Part shown: in pieces, positions 7,493-15,116 of the stretch
Position numbering within the stretch: position 1 is the first letter of the stretch
Layout of the letters: each line of letters opens with the position of its first letter
Assembly (NCBI GenBank): GCA_002437115.1
Contig: DJOD01000043.1
Location: forward strand, 1-32,586
Length of the DNA: 32,586 nucleotides
Direction: 5' to 3'
Source of the DNA: Prevotella sp. UBA6447
GTDB taxonomy: Bacteria > Bacteroidota > Bacteroidia > Bacteroidales > Bacteroidaceae
Notes under the pieces: generated by a model
Seen by the model: only the letters and a program-made list of their open reading frames with translations
The model's database searches: none
What the model was told of the DNA's origin: nothing
Made by a program: the position numbers and the translations under genes

Positions 7493-9625
7493 CTATTTCT
7501 TGAACCAGTGCTTGTGTTCCTTTAGCCAATTACTGATGGCCTCGTAGGCCGACTGCTCTTCCGTGTGTTGCGGTTGTGCGAAGGTCATGGTGGTCTTGTC
7601 GTCGCCAAACTGGTCGGGGAAGATGATCATGATGTTCTTTCCTGTGAAATATTTGGTAATTTCTTCTGGTAGCCTTTCTTGAGCGTTCTTGTACGAAACC
7701 GTGCCTTTTCGGGCTGTCACAACTACGAAGAGGTGGTCTTCCTGTATGGTGCTGGCCAGTTTGGGCATTTCGTTCCAATGCTCCATCGACAAGTATTCGG
7801 CACGCATCTCGGGGTGGTGGTTGCGCACAAACTCGCTGATCATCATCAGCGTGTCGCCCCGCCCGTGGAAGAGAATGCGGCACTCCAGGTTTTCTGTTAG
7901 TCGTGACAGTCGCTCTAGCCAGCGATAGAATCCAGGCTCATACTGTGCACGAGAAGGCACAGCCACCTCTATGCGCCGCAAGGTTGACAATGGGTGGTGC
8001 AGGCGAGCCATGATAATCTGGCGGTTGAGGCCGTTGAACAGGCTTTGGTGAAACTGTCCCCAGAATGTGGGCGACACGTTAGCGTGCATGTGCATGCCAA
8101 TGATGATTTCTGAAGCTTGGAACTCCTTGAACGCGTGCTTGATGCCATTGGCGATGTTGGCTGCCACACGCACCTGTGTTTGCAGCTTCACGTCAGATCC
8201 TGCCGCATATTGTGTAACTTGTTCAAGCAGTCGGCGACCTTGTTCCTGGTTGGCGCGCATGTTCTCATCATCGTAGACTACGTTGAGTGCCATGATGCCC
8301 CTGTTGAGCTTAGCGTTGCGCATCATGATGGCCATGGCAATCAGTTGGTTGGCATATTCGGGATATTTAACGGGCACGAGTATGCGCTCGTCATCGTGCG
8401 TGTCTTCGTTGATGGCAATGTCTTTGTCACGCAAGATGATGCGCTGGGCTGCCCATTCGGTAACGATTGACGAGATGACGCAGGTGAAGAGAATCATGAT
8501 GACCACCCCGTTAAGCATGCTTTCGTCCATGAGAGGTTGTCCGTTGTCCGTCTTGAGGTTCATGCCCACCATGACCATGGCGATGGCACCCGCCGCGTGT
8601 GCGGATGTGAGGCCAAACATCATGTGCCCCGACGAGACGGGCATCCGAAACACCGTGCATGCCACATGGGCGGCCAGAGCCTTTCCCATGGTGCCGAATC
8701 CCACGATGCAGAACACCACCCAGATGATGTTCCCACCGGCAAAGAGCAACCTCAGGTTAATGAGCATGCCGACACCGATGAGGAAGTAGGGTATGAACAA
8801 GGCGTTTCCGATAAACTCGATGCGGTTCATCAAGGGTGACACATGGGGAATGTAGCGGTTGAGGATGATGCCGGCGAAGAAGGCTCCGAAGATGCCTTCC
8901 AAGCCCACCAGGTCGGCCAGGGCCGCACAGAGGAATAGCATGGCCATGACAAAGATAAACTGCATGACGGCATCGCTGTAGCGCCTTAGGAACCACCGGG
9001 TAAGTCGTGGGACGATGAAAATGAGTCCCACGCAGTAGGCCGCGAACTTTACGGCGAACCACAGCCAGAACAGTGGTGTCTCATTGCCTTCATGTGCTGA
9101 CACGATGGCTGCCACGATGATGAGCGATATGAGCAGGCTGAGCATCGTGGAGCCCACGCTTAGTGTCACGCTTGGCTTGCGCTGCAGGCCGTAGCGCGAT
9201 ACGATGGGATATGCCACCAAGGTGTTGGAGGCCATGATGCATCCTAAGAGCAAGGCGGCCGACGCGCTGTATCCCAGCAGGTCTACTCCCATGAAATAGG
9301 TCATGGCGAAGGGGATTGCGCAGGTGAGCAGTCCGAAAGCCACGATGCGTTTCTTGTGCTTTTTCACGCCATCCATGTCCATCTCCAGCGACGCGAGGAA
9401 CATGATGTAGTACAGCCCCACGCGCCCGAAGAGCTCAAAGGATGCGTCACGTTGCAGGATATTGAGTCCATACTGCCCGATTATCACTCCTGCGAGCACC
9501 ATGCCGATGATATGTGGTATGCGCAGCTTGCCCATGATAATGGGAGCGAAAAGAATGATGAGCAACACCACAAAGAAGATAAGTGTGGGGTCGGTGATAG
9601 GGAAGTATGAGGCTATGTTTGGCAT
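7493..9625 (-). CDS. CPA2-type cation/proton antiporter with C-terminal universal-stress-like region
   Basis: This inner-membrane protein has 710 residues. About 12 hydrophobic segments fill the first ~400 residues and include the Na+/H+ exchanger motifs of the KefB/NhaS3 type (MVLAGVIIGQYGLNIL, and GIFGAFFAGIILNRYIP). From about residue 415 (DERILVPVKYPEYANQLIAMA) the C-terminal part looks like tandem universal stress protein folds rather than the TrkA-N domain of Kef channels. It likely exchanges Na+ or K+ for H+. A -7 box lies 28 bases upstream, beyond the terminator of the previous unit. The two genes downstream follow closely and may be co-transcribed. The transported ion cannot be told from sequence. 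Confidence 0.88.
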   Translation of the reverse strand: MPNIASYFPITDPTLIFFVVLLIILFAPIIMGKLRIPHIIGMVLAGVIIGQYGLNILQRDASFELFGRVGLYYIMFLASLEMDMDGVKKHKKRIVAFGLLTCAIPFAMTYFMGVDLLGYSASAALLLGCIMASNTLVAYPIVSRYGLQRKPSVTLSVGSTMLSLLISLIIVAAIVSAHEGNETPLFWLWFAVKFAAYCVGLIFIVPRLTRWFLRRYSDAVMQFIFVMAMLFLCAALADLVGLEGIFGAFFAGIILNRYIPHVSPLMNRIEFIGNALFIPYFLIGVGMLINLRLLFAGGNIIWVVFCIVGFGTMGKALAAHVACTVFRMPVSSGHMMFGLTSAHAAGAIAMVMVGMNLKTDNGQPLMDESMLNGVVIMILFTCVISSIVTEWAAQRIILRDKDIAINEDTHDDERILVPVKYPEYANQLIAMAIMMRNAKLNRGIMALNVVYDDENMRANQEQGRRLLEQVTQYAAGSDVKLQTQVRVAANIANGIKHAFKEFQASEIIIGMHMHANVSPTFWGQFHQSLFNGLNRQIIMARLHHPLSTLRRIEVAVPSRAQYEPGFYRWLERLSRLTENLECRILFHGRGDTLMMISEFVRNHHPEMRAEYLSMEHWNEMPKLASTIQEDHLFVVVTARKGTVSYKNAQERLPEEITKYFTGKNIMIIFPDQFGDDKTTMTFAQPQHTEEQSAYEAISNWLKEHKHWFKK

Positions 9626-9653
9626 GCCGTTGGTGAACCTTTGTTGATGCTTG

Positions 9654-9661
9654 CAAAGTTA
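9654..9661 (-). promoter_or_regulatory. -7 box of the antiporter unit
   Basis: On the minus strand TAACTTTG followed by CA lies 28 bases before the antiporter ATG. No exact -33 TTTG is seen. Confidence 0.6.
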
Positions 9662-9701
9662 GCGATTTTTTCTGAAAGTCATGTCGATAAAAGGTGAAAA
9701 G

Positions 9702-9751
9702 CAAGCGTCGCGTAGCCTTGATGGGTTTCCCATCAGGCTACGCGACGCTTG
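9702..9751 (-). terminator. Rho-independent terminator of the VTC-DUF4956-DUF2490 unit
   Basis: A perfect 16-bp outer stem continues through one bulged base into a further 7 bp, closed by a TTT loop. On the minus strand it is followed by CTTTTCACCTTTTA. It lies 18 bases after the stop of the DUF2490 gene. Confidence 0.88.
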
Positions 9752-9769
9752 GGCAAAGAGTGTGTCTTG

Positions 9770-10552
9770 TCAGAATTTCACCTTGTAAGTCAATCCTAAG
9801 ATGTGCGTGTTGCGGTTGTCATCATCATCATCCTTATTGTTGTCTTGATACCGGTAGTAGATGCCGAGCTTCTGGTGCTTGACGAAAGTCCAGTCGAGCC
9901 CCACGGTGTAGCGCACTTTCTCCACGCTCCAGTTATTGTAGAGTTCCACGTTTGCGTAAGGCTCCACGTCGAGCCCTTTCTTGTCGTAAGATACCTGCAG
10001 CCGACTTCTCAGCACATTCTTACCTTTTCCTTTGTATGTCTTTTGCTTCCCATCCCAGTCGTCATCGTCGAAATCGTAACGCTCTGCGATGGTCTTCTCT
10101 GGTCGGTAGGTGTACTGCCAACGTTCACGCAGGTCCAACTTCCAGTTGCCTATTCCCACGTCTCCCGTAAGGTCGATGTTGAAGCGATGGCGTGGTCCCC
10201 AGTATGACGCATACTTGTTCACCTTGCCGTAGTTGGCCTTGTTGGGATCCTCGTCGTGGTAAGTGTACTTCTCCACATGGTTGTATAGAAACGTGTATCC
10301 TACGCTGGCTTTCAGCCACTTCGTGAACTTGTAATCTCCTGCAAGCCCCACCGACCAGCGGCTGTTCTGCTTCAGGTTGTCGGCTGTCCGGTATTCGGCC
10401 TCCAGCTCCACGCTGGCTTTCTTGGATAGTTTTTTCTCGGCACCAATGCTTGCCCATATGCCGAAGTCGTCGCTGTCTTGGGGTTGTCGTTGCGCTGAGG
10501 CCAGCAAGGGAGCTGCCATGAACGTGAGGGCAATAAAGATCTTTATTTTCAT
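9770..10552 (-). CDS. DUF2490 family outer-membrane beta-barrel protein
   Basis: The 260 residues begin with a signal peptide cleaved near ALLASAQ (about residue 21). The rest is a series of amphipathic beta strands with aromatic girdle residues and charged turns, ending in a terminal phenylalanine (GLTYKVKF), as expected of an outer-membrane barrel. SVELEAEYRT, WSVGLAGDYKF, RSRLQVSYD and YYRYQDNNKDDDDD are strand-turn units typical of DUF2490. An acidic DDDDD turn near the C terminus and another DDDDWDG are prominent. The function of the family is unknown. It is the last gene of a three-gene unit with a VTC-domain protein and a DUF4956 protein, 31 bases after the latter. Confidence 0.82.
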   Translation of the reverse strand: MKIKIFIALTFMAAPLLASAQRQPQDSDDFGIWASIGAEKKLSKKASVELEAEYRTADNLKQNSRWSVGLAGDYKFTKWLKASVGYTFLYNHVEKYTYHDEDPNKANYGKVNKYASYWGPRHRFNIDLTGDVGIGNWKLDLRERWQYTYRPEKTIAERYDFDDDDWDGKQKTYKGKGKNVLRSRLQVSYDKKGLDVEPYANVELYNNWSVEKVRYTVGLDWTFVKHQKLGIYYRYQDNNKDDDDDNRNTHILGLTYKVKF

Positions 10553-10583
10553 ATTTGTTAGGATTGCTGGTTCGTTGAGTGGG

Positions 10584-11255
10584 TTACAAGGACATTTGCT
10601 TTCGGTCTTCGCTGGTTATGCGCAGCTTGTTGTCAAGGTCTCCATCGTTGGTGGATGCAGTGTAATACACCTTGAGTATGGCCATGTCGCGCAGGAAGTC
10701 GACACTGCCCACCTCGACACGTTGAATGTCGAGACCCAGTCGCTGTGTGAGGTCGGCCAACAGTTCATCGCGCTTGTCGGGCTTGATGAGGTCTATACGG
10801 TCGTATTGCACCAGCTTGGCTGGTTCTTGCTTCAGTCTTTTCTCGCTGATCCAGATGCACAGGATGACGATGATGTTGGTGGCGATAAGCTCCACGACGC
10901 TCACGCTGTTGGCGATGGCGTTGACCACCGAGAGGGCGATGATGACAAACATGTAAGTCATTTCCCTGACGGGCATAGCATCGGTGCGGTACCGCATGAT
11001 GGAGAATATGCCGAAGAGCCCGATGCCGATTCCGATGCTGGTCTTTGCCTTGAGGTCTTCGAGCACGAAGATCATGAAGTAGACCAGGAAGAAAATGGCC
11101 ACGCTCATGAGCATGAATGAAAAGTAGAAGTCGCGCCGGTGGCTTTTCTTGAAGTAGAGGCGGTCTACGATAGTCCAGGAGACAATCATCAAAATGACGA
11201 AGCGGACAATCATCAATGGGAAATCAGATGAGAATGAAAGGTCGAAGAAAAACAT
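10584..11255 (-). CDS. DUF4956 domain-containing membrane protein
   Basis: The 223-residue protein has four or so transmembrane helices in the first ~145 residues (FPLMIVRFVILMIVSW, FSFMLMSVAIFFLVYFMIFVL, MTYMFVIIALSVVNAIA and SVVELIATNIIVILCIWI). The conserved segment GIGLFGIFSIMRYRTDAMPVREMTYMF is characteristic of DUF4956. The C-terminal ~70 residues are soluble, with ferredoxin-like spacing (DIQRVEVGSVDFLRDMAILKVYY). DUF4956 genes are commonly found beside VTC-domain genes, as here. The molecular function is not established. Confidence 0.85.
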   Translation of the reverse strand: MFFFDLSFSSDFPLMIVRFVILMIVSWTIVDRLYFKKSHRRDFYFSFMLMSVAIFFLVYFMIFVLEDLKAKTSIGIGIGLFGIFSIMRYRTDAMPVREMTYMFVIIALSVVNAIANSVSVVELIATNIIVILCIWISEKRLKQEPAKLVQYDRIDLIKPDKRDELLADLTQRLGLDIQRVEVGSVDFLRDMAILKVYYTASTNDGDLDNKLRITSEDRKQMSL

Positions 11256-11305
11256 GTTAAAGGTTATTGTTTCAAAAAAGTTGTTTGGTTAGCTGTACGA
11301 TTATA

Positions 11306-12091
11306 TTATTGTGCCATCATCTTGGCAATCTTCCTCAACCGGGGCTTGATGCGGTTTCGGTGGAGCGTGTCGTCGGTGAGAGCTGAGCCTATGAGGTACT
11401 TGCTGAAGCCCATGGGCCTGATGCTTAGTTGCATGAGCGACTTGAGAATAGGGCTTGGCTGCAGGCCGTCTCGCTTGAGCTCCACGATGACAATGTTTCC
11501 CATGTTCTGGTCGTGCCCGGTCACAATGTTGTGGAACTGCAGGTCAAGGTCAATGGTGAGGCGTTCCGTTTTCATCTTGTTGACGAGCGTGATGCGGTTG
11601 AAGCGGTTTTCAACCTTCTCCGTGAGCAGTGTGGGGTCGTAGCCAAGGTTGACGGCCAGAAAATCGTCGTAGGCTTGTGTTTCGTTGCCGCTCGACCTGA
11701 ACACGATGTTGTGCTGTGGGCATATAGGGTTGAAGCCATGCATGGTGATGCGCTTTTTCCCGGTTCTTCCATGGTTGTTCTTGGTTTTCACCTCCAGGAA
11801 GTTGAGTCCCGAGTTCACGTACGACCTGATTCGTAGCTTCTGCCTGTTGGTGTGCCCCGTCTCATGCTTGCGGTACATGGCACAGTCGGGTGTGTCGAAA
11901 TAAACGGTGTAGTAGGGCGATATTCGCTCGCCGTAGATGTCCTGCACCCGATAATTGTCTTGGGCTAACAGCAGGAGCTGTCGCAACAAGGGCTTTGTGG
12001 TGACAAATTTGGTATCCGTACGGTTCATCAACCGTATGCAGCCCATCTCGTCAAGCGTTATCGGCTCGTAATGGCTCAGAATATCAATCAT
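11306..12091 (-). CDS. VTC-domain protein (polyphosphate polymerase-like)
   Basis: The 261-residue protein has no signal peptide and fits the tunnel-fold VTC domain: RTDTKFV, then YYTVYFDTPDCAMYRKH, then the basic strand KLRIRSYV and the acidic FLEVKTKNNHGRTGKKR, with a late IVIVELK. In yeast Vtc4 this fold makes polyphosphate from ATP, using basic residues and acidic metal ligands in these strands. Whether the bacterial DUF4956-linked versions polymerise phosphate is not established. It is the first gene of the three-gene unit and has a good -7 box 27 bases before its start. Confidence 0.85.
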   Translation of the reverse strand: MIDILSHYEPITLDEMGCIRLMNRTDTKFVTTKPLLRQLLLLAQDNYRVQDIYGERISPYYTVYFDTPDCAMYRKHETGHTNRQKLRIRSYVNSGLNFLEVKTKNNHGRTGKKRITMHGFNPICPQHNIVFRSSGNETQAYDDFLAVNLGYDPTLLTEKVENRFNRITLVNKMKTERLTIDLDLQFHNIVTGHDQNMGNIVIVELKRDGLQPSPILKSLMQLSIRPMGFSKYLIGSALTDDTLHRNRIKPRLRKIAKMMAQ

Positions 12092-12117
12092 GTGTAACGG
12101 TTTTTAGTTCTATGTTA

Positions 12118-12125
12118 CAAAGTTA
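12118..12125 (-). promoter_or_regulatory. -7 box of the VTC-DUF4956-DUF2490 unit
   Basis: TAACTTTG on the minus strand; a near -33 match (CTTG) lies 20 bases further upstream. The transcript would have a leader of about 20 bases. Confidence 0.6.
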
Positions 12126-12281
12126 ATACAAAAAGCCATATTTGGCAAGCGAAATGCTAAAAAATGTTTCGGGAAAGTGGTTGGCCAGGGGAAATGCGAT
12201 TTTCATGCAAGAAATGGGATGCCATTCTTTTCAGTGAGTTCATCAACTAATATCTGTGTGTCAGGAATCCGATTCACGTTA

Positions 12282-12328
12282 AGAGCCGATGGGAAAAAGG
12301 CCAAACGACCTTTCCTCCCATCGGCTCT
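12282..12328 (-). terminator. Probable terminator of asd
   Basis: A perfect 13-bp stem (AGAGCCGATGGGA with its complement) continues into a second 5-bp stem (AAAGG with CCTTT). It lies 22 bases past the asd stop. The T-tract after it on the minus strand is weak (TTAACGTG), so the assignment rests on the stem and position. Confidence 0.65.
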
Positions 12329-12350
12329 CATGTGTGTCGTGTGTTTGCGC

Positions 12351-13367
12351 TTATTTCTTGATGTCGCCCTTGCTGACGAGATATTCGGCGATCTGAACGG
12401 CGTTGAGCGCCGCGCCCTTGCGTATCTGGTCGCCAGTGAGCCACAAGGTGTTGCTGAGGTCGTCGGCCAAGTCCTTGCGGATGCGTCCCACGAACACGTC
12501 GTCCTTGCCTGCGCTCTCTAGGGGCATGGGGTAGACATAGTTTTGCGGGTCGTCGACGACGGTCACGCCTGGTGCCTTCGTGAGAGCCTCGCGGATGGCT
12601 TCCACGCTGACGGGCTGTTCCGTCTCAAACCACACGCTCTCCGAGTGGGAGCGAAGTGAGCTTACCCTGACGCAGGTAGCCGACGTTCGAATGTCGCTGT
12701 GCATGATTTTGCGTGTCTCGTTGAACATCTTCATCTCTTCCTTGGTGTAGTCGTTGGGCATCATCTTGTCAATCTGTGGGATGACGTTGTAGGCCAGCTG
12801 GTGGGGGAACTTGTTGATGGTCGACACGTGTCCCTCTTCCACCATCTCCTTGTATTGCTGTTCGAGCTCCTTCATGGCGGCGGCTCCTGCGCCCGACGCG
12901 CTCTGGTAGCTGGCGATGTGCACCTTGCGTATGTGCGAGAGCTTGTCTATGGGGTTGAGCACCACGACCATCATGATGGTGGTGCAGTTGGGGTTGGCGA
13001 TGATGCCACGCGGGCGGACGAGCGCGTCCTCAGCGTTCACCTCAGGCACAACGAGAGGCACATCTTCATCCATGCGGAAGGCGCTTGAGTTGTCAATCAT
13101 CACCGCGCCATACTTAGTGATGGTCTCAGCAAACTCCTTGCTCGTGCCAGCCCCAGCCGATGCCAGGGCGATGTCTACGTCCTTGAAGTCGTCGTTGTGT
13201 TGCAGGAGCTTCACCTCATAGTCTTTTCCACGGAAGGTGTACTTGGTTCCTGCGCTGCGGCTTGACCCGAACAGCACGAGGTCGTCCAATGGGAAATTGC
13301 GTTCGGCGAGGATGCGGAGCAGCTCCTGGCCCACGGCGCCACTGGCACCGACAATAGCTACTTTCAT
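12351..13367 (-). CDS. asd: Aspartate-semialdehyde dehydrogenase
   Basis: It reduces aspartyl phosphate to aspartate semialdehyde with NADPH, the branch point to lysine/diaminopimelate, threonine and methionine. The 338 residues are typical. The nucleotide-binding loop VGASGAVGQELL is at the N terminus, the active-site cysteine is C128 in ANPNCTT, and the substrate-binding and catalytic C-terminal region includes RTSATCVRVSSLRSHSE. The gene appears to be a single unit, with a -7 box 36 bases before the ATG and a hairpin after the stop. Confidence 0.97.
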   Translation of the reverse strand: MKVAIVGASGAVGQELLRILAERNFPLDDLVLFGSSRSAGTKYTFRGKDYEVKLLQHNDDFKDVDIALASAGAGTSKEFAETITKYGAVMIDNSSAFRMDEDVPLVVPEVNAEDALVRPRGIIANPNCTTIMMVVVLNPIDKLSHIRKVHIASYQSASGAGAAAMKELEQQYKEMVEEGHVSTINKFPHQLAYNVIPQIDKMMPNDYTKEEMKMFNETRKIMHSDIRTSATCVRVSSLRSHSESVWFETEQPVSVEAIREALTKAPGVTVVDDPQNYVYPMPLESAGKDDVFVGRIRKDLADDLSNTLWLTGDQIRKGAALNAVQIAEYLVSKGDIKK

Positions 13368-13402
13368 AATCTTTTCCTTTCTCTTGTTTGTGATTATGAC
13401 TG

Positions 13403-13410
13403 CAAAATTA
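13403..13410 (-). promoter_or_regulatory. -7 box of asd
   Basis: On the minus strand TAATTTTG followed by CA. The transcript leader would be about 30 bases. The decayed frame that ends at 13408 runs into this promoter. Confidence 0.55.
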
Positions 13411-13780
13411 CAAATTTCCTTTCAACAATTCACTAAAATCACGGCGTTTTTGACAAATTATTAGCGTTTTGGGTGCATGATCCCCAGCGGGTGGGTGCGT
13501 AACGCGATTCCTCGCCCAAGGCTTGCCGCCCGTGTTGCCCTTGGCGGGTATCTCGGCCAGGTAGGTCTTGCCTTTGGTTGTAGACGTCGTGTTGTTTGGC
13601 CAAGTCGGAGACGATGATGGTGCCGCAGGTCATCGAGCCTGTGAGCGAGGCGATGAACAGCACGAAGCTCACCAGTCCGATGGTGCCCACCCAGGGGTGG
13701 TCGGTCCAGGTGAAGGCCATGCCTGTCAGGGTTTCCTTGCGGTCTCCACGGTCATCGGGGACCGTTGGCTGTTGTCATTG
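13408..13780 (-). pseudogene. Unrecognised, probably frameshifted coding remnant
   Basis: On the minus strand one frame codes for an N-terminal part with a single hydrophobic segment (residues around MAFTWTDHPWVGTIGL, then VSFVLFIASLTGSMTC). Near 13590 the natural-looking composition moves to the next frame, which reads TTKGKTYLAEIPAKGNTGG and stays open to a TAA at 13408. GC-rich third positions in both parts resemble real genes nearby. I do not recognise the family. It could also be a short real gene with a sequencing error. A start cannot be fixed. Confidence 0.3.
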
Positions 13781-13930
13781 TTTTTCCGACAAAACGGGTC
13801 TCTCCAGGAGTTGTCATCTGGAGAGTGAAGGATGGTTTTCGAGGCGACGAGCGGGTGGGCGGGCGTGAAGAAGGAGCTGGCGAATGTCGTTCCGCACGCA
13901 AAAAGGTAGCCTATCGTCCCCCGTGACCTA
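13740..13930. other. Stretch with small hairpins and no supported gene
   Basis: Two short perfect inverted repeats are present: ACGGTC at 13748-13753 with its complement at 13760-13765, and CTCTCCAG at 13800-13807 with its complement at 13818-13825. Short open frames on both strands have no recognisable product. Neither hairpin has a T-tract that would make it a convincing terminator. Confidence 0.4.
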
Positions 13931-14247
13931 TCCTGTCGGAGCATGATTCGCCTTGAACGGCGCGACGAAAGGATAGCCATCGGGGGTCGATTCGGTATCT
14001 ATGGAGAAACCGAAGGTTCTCTGGGAGTTTTCGTCTGGCGTTATTTTTATATAACAATCTGTATCTCAATGTCTTGCGAAATCCATAAAAACGTGGCGCA
14101 TTTGTAGCCAAGTGTGTCTTTTGTGGCCAGCACGCCATTCTGGCGAGGCCACTTGTGTGATATTTTCACGATGTCGCCCTTATGGCGTATCATACCCACT
14201 AAAATGGTTGTAGCATCTGAAGCGTTAAACTTTCCTATAATATGCAA
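13928..14247 (-). pseudogene. Unrecognised decayed coding segments in two frames
   Basis: The first segment (14247-14047) reads about 66 residues including GDIVKISHKWPRQNG and TKDTLGYKCATFLW. The second (14065-13928), in another frame, has 45 residues with natural composition, including TFGFSIDTESTPDGYPFV. The second segment overlaps the end of the first, as if one gene had suffered a frameshift near 14060. No start codon with promoter is visible and the family is unknown to me. Confidence 0.3.
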
Positions 14248-14279
14248 TCAAAACCGTTCAATTTCAAATATAATCCTTA

Positions 14280-14298
14280 TATTGCGTATAACGCAATA
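14280..14298. promoter_or_regulatory. Palindromic operator-like site in front of a truncated XRE gene
   Basis: TATTGCGT and ACGCAATA form perfect 8-base arms around ATA, 12 bases before the ATG of the truncated regulator. Such dyads near the start of XRE-type regulators are often autoregulatory sites (inference). Confidence 0.4.
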
Positions 14299-14310
14299 AA
14301 AAAGAAAACT

Positions 14311-14373
14311 ATGAAGGATATAAATCGCATAAAAGTAGTCTTGGTTGAGATGACTATCTCTAAATATCTTTGA
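14311..14373 (+). pseudogene. Aborted start of an XRE-family helix-turn-helix regulator
   Basis: The 20-codon frame begins MKDINRIKVVLVE, which agrees with the N terminus of a common Bacteroidales XRE regulator family, then departs and stops (MTISKYL, TGA). The remaining helix-turn-helix is missing in all frames, so only the 5' end survives. The match is by memory of the family and should be tested by a search. Confidence 0.4.
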
Positions 14374-14459
14374 TAAATTTGATAGCGATTAACTAATCAA
14401 TTTTACACTATAAACACACTCAACTAAAATATCTTACATAGCCAATGTCGTTCAACTGT

Positions 14460-14491
14460 TTTAGTTTACAAAATCCCCTTTGTAAACTAAA
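14460..14491. repeat. Perfect 13-bp inverted repeat
   Basis: TTTAGTTTACAAA and its complement are separated by ATCCCC. There is no gene end nearby and no T-tract, so it is not an obvious terminator. It might be an operator, a recombinase site or the end of a vanished element. Confidence 0.6.
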
Positions 14492-14616
14492 TTGGCTTAC
14501 ACATATCACTTTATTTGCAAAAATACAACCTATTATCCAACTCACAAAATTTCTTTTGGCCGAAAATCTATAAAAAGTTGGAAAATGATAATTATACAAC
14601 GATTATGCAGACATTA

Positions 14617-14817
14617 TTAATGCCTTTCTTCCCACGGATTCTTCCAGCATCTTTTCTGAGGCCCGTTCTGCGTATGTGCTTGCTCAGGCGTTTGCATACC
14701 AATACTACGATGAGGGCGTTCCGTGTTGTAGAAGCAGATAATACGCTTAAGCTCAATTTTGTATTGTTCCATTGATGGAATATCCATCCTGTACAGCCAT
14801 TCCGTTTTCAGAATATG
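14617..14817 (-). mobile_element. C-terminal remnant of an IS3-family transposase (OrfB)
   Basis: About 66 codons on the minus strand match the end of IS3-family DDE transposases: ILKTEWLYRMDIPS, then FYNTERPHRSIGMQTPEQAH, the typical last part of the integrase core (YN-x-RPH-x-S-x-x-x-x-TP). The stop codon at 14617 is in a natural position after a short basic tail. The catalytic D, D and the region of E are missing upstream, so the fragment is inactive. It abuts an IS982-type fragment at about 14820. Confidence 0.75.
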
Positions 14818-14824
14818 TATTGCC

Positions 14825-14968
14825 TTAAATTTGCAGACATCTTTGCAGCATCATCCAGTCATAAAAAAGCATCACCTTGTTTTTTATGTTCACTCTCAGT
14901 CCAGTAACCAGCTGGATGTCATCCTTGAAAAGACAGTCAAAGAGTTTTTGCAGTGGATGTTTCTTTGA
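14825..14968 (-). mobile_element. Remnant of an IS982-family transposase
   Basis: About 48 codons read LQKLFDCLFKDDIQLVTGL then RVNIKNKVMLFYDWMMLQR. This fits the IS982 transposase segment KLF-x-x-LF-x-x-x-IQL-(V/I)T-x-LR-x-NMKN followed by D-x-x-LL-x-R. Both ends of the protein are missing. The orientation is the same as the adjoining IS3 fragment. Confidence 0.6.
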
Positions 14969-14994
14969 TGGAAGAAGTTGGGGGGCAATGAAAG

Positions 14995-15023
14995 CGGCCG
15001 GCAGTCTTGTCAACTGCCGGCCG
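14995..15023 (-). terminator. Hairpin repeat copy 1, probable terminator of the TonB/DUF4625 unit
   Basis: Perfect 11-bp arms (CGGCCGGCAGT and complement) enclose CTTGTCA. The site lies 94 bases past the stop of the 806-residue TonB receptor gene. On the minus strand only CTTTCATT follows, so termination is probable rather than certain. The 29-base core recurs at 22021-22049 with two changes in the loop edge. Confidence 0.6.
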
Positions 15024-15116
15024 AATGATTCGGGATGACGAAGTTTCGTCAATAAGGCGATGTGCGAGTGGTGATGGTTATGTGTGATTGTTGCTTGCAG
15101 AATTAGTGAACCCTAC

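Noticed and set aside
14515..14775. 86-codon plus-strand open frame
   Set aside because: It is antisense to the IS3 transposase remnant, which is the recognisable reading.
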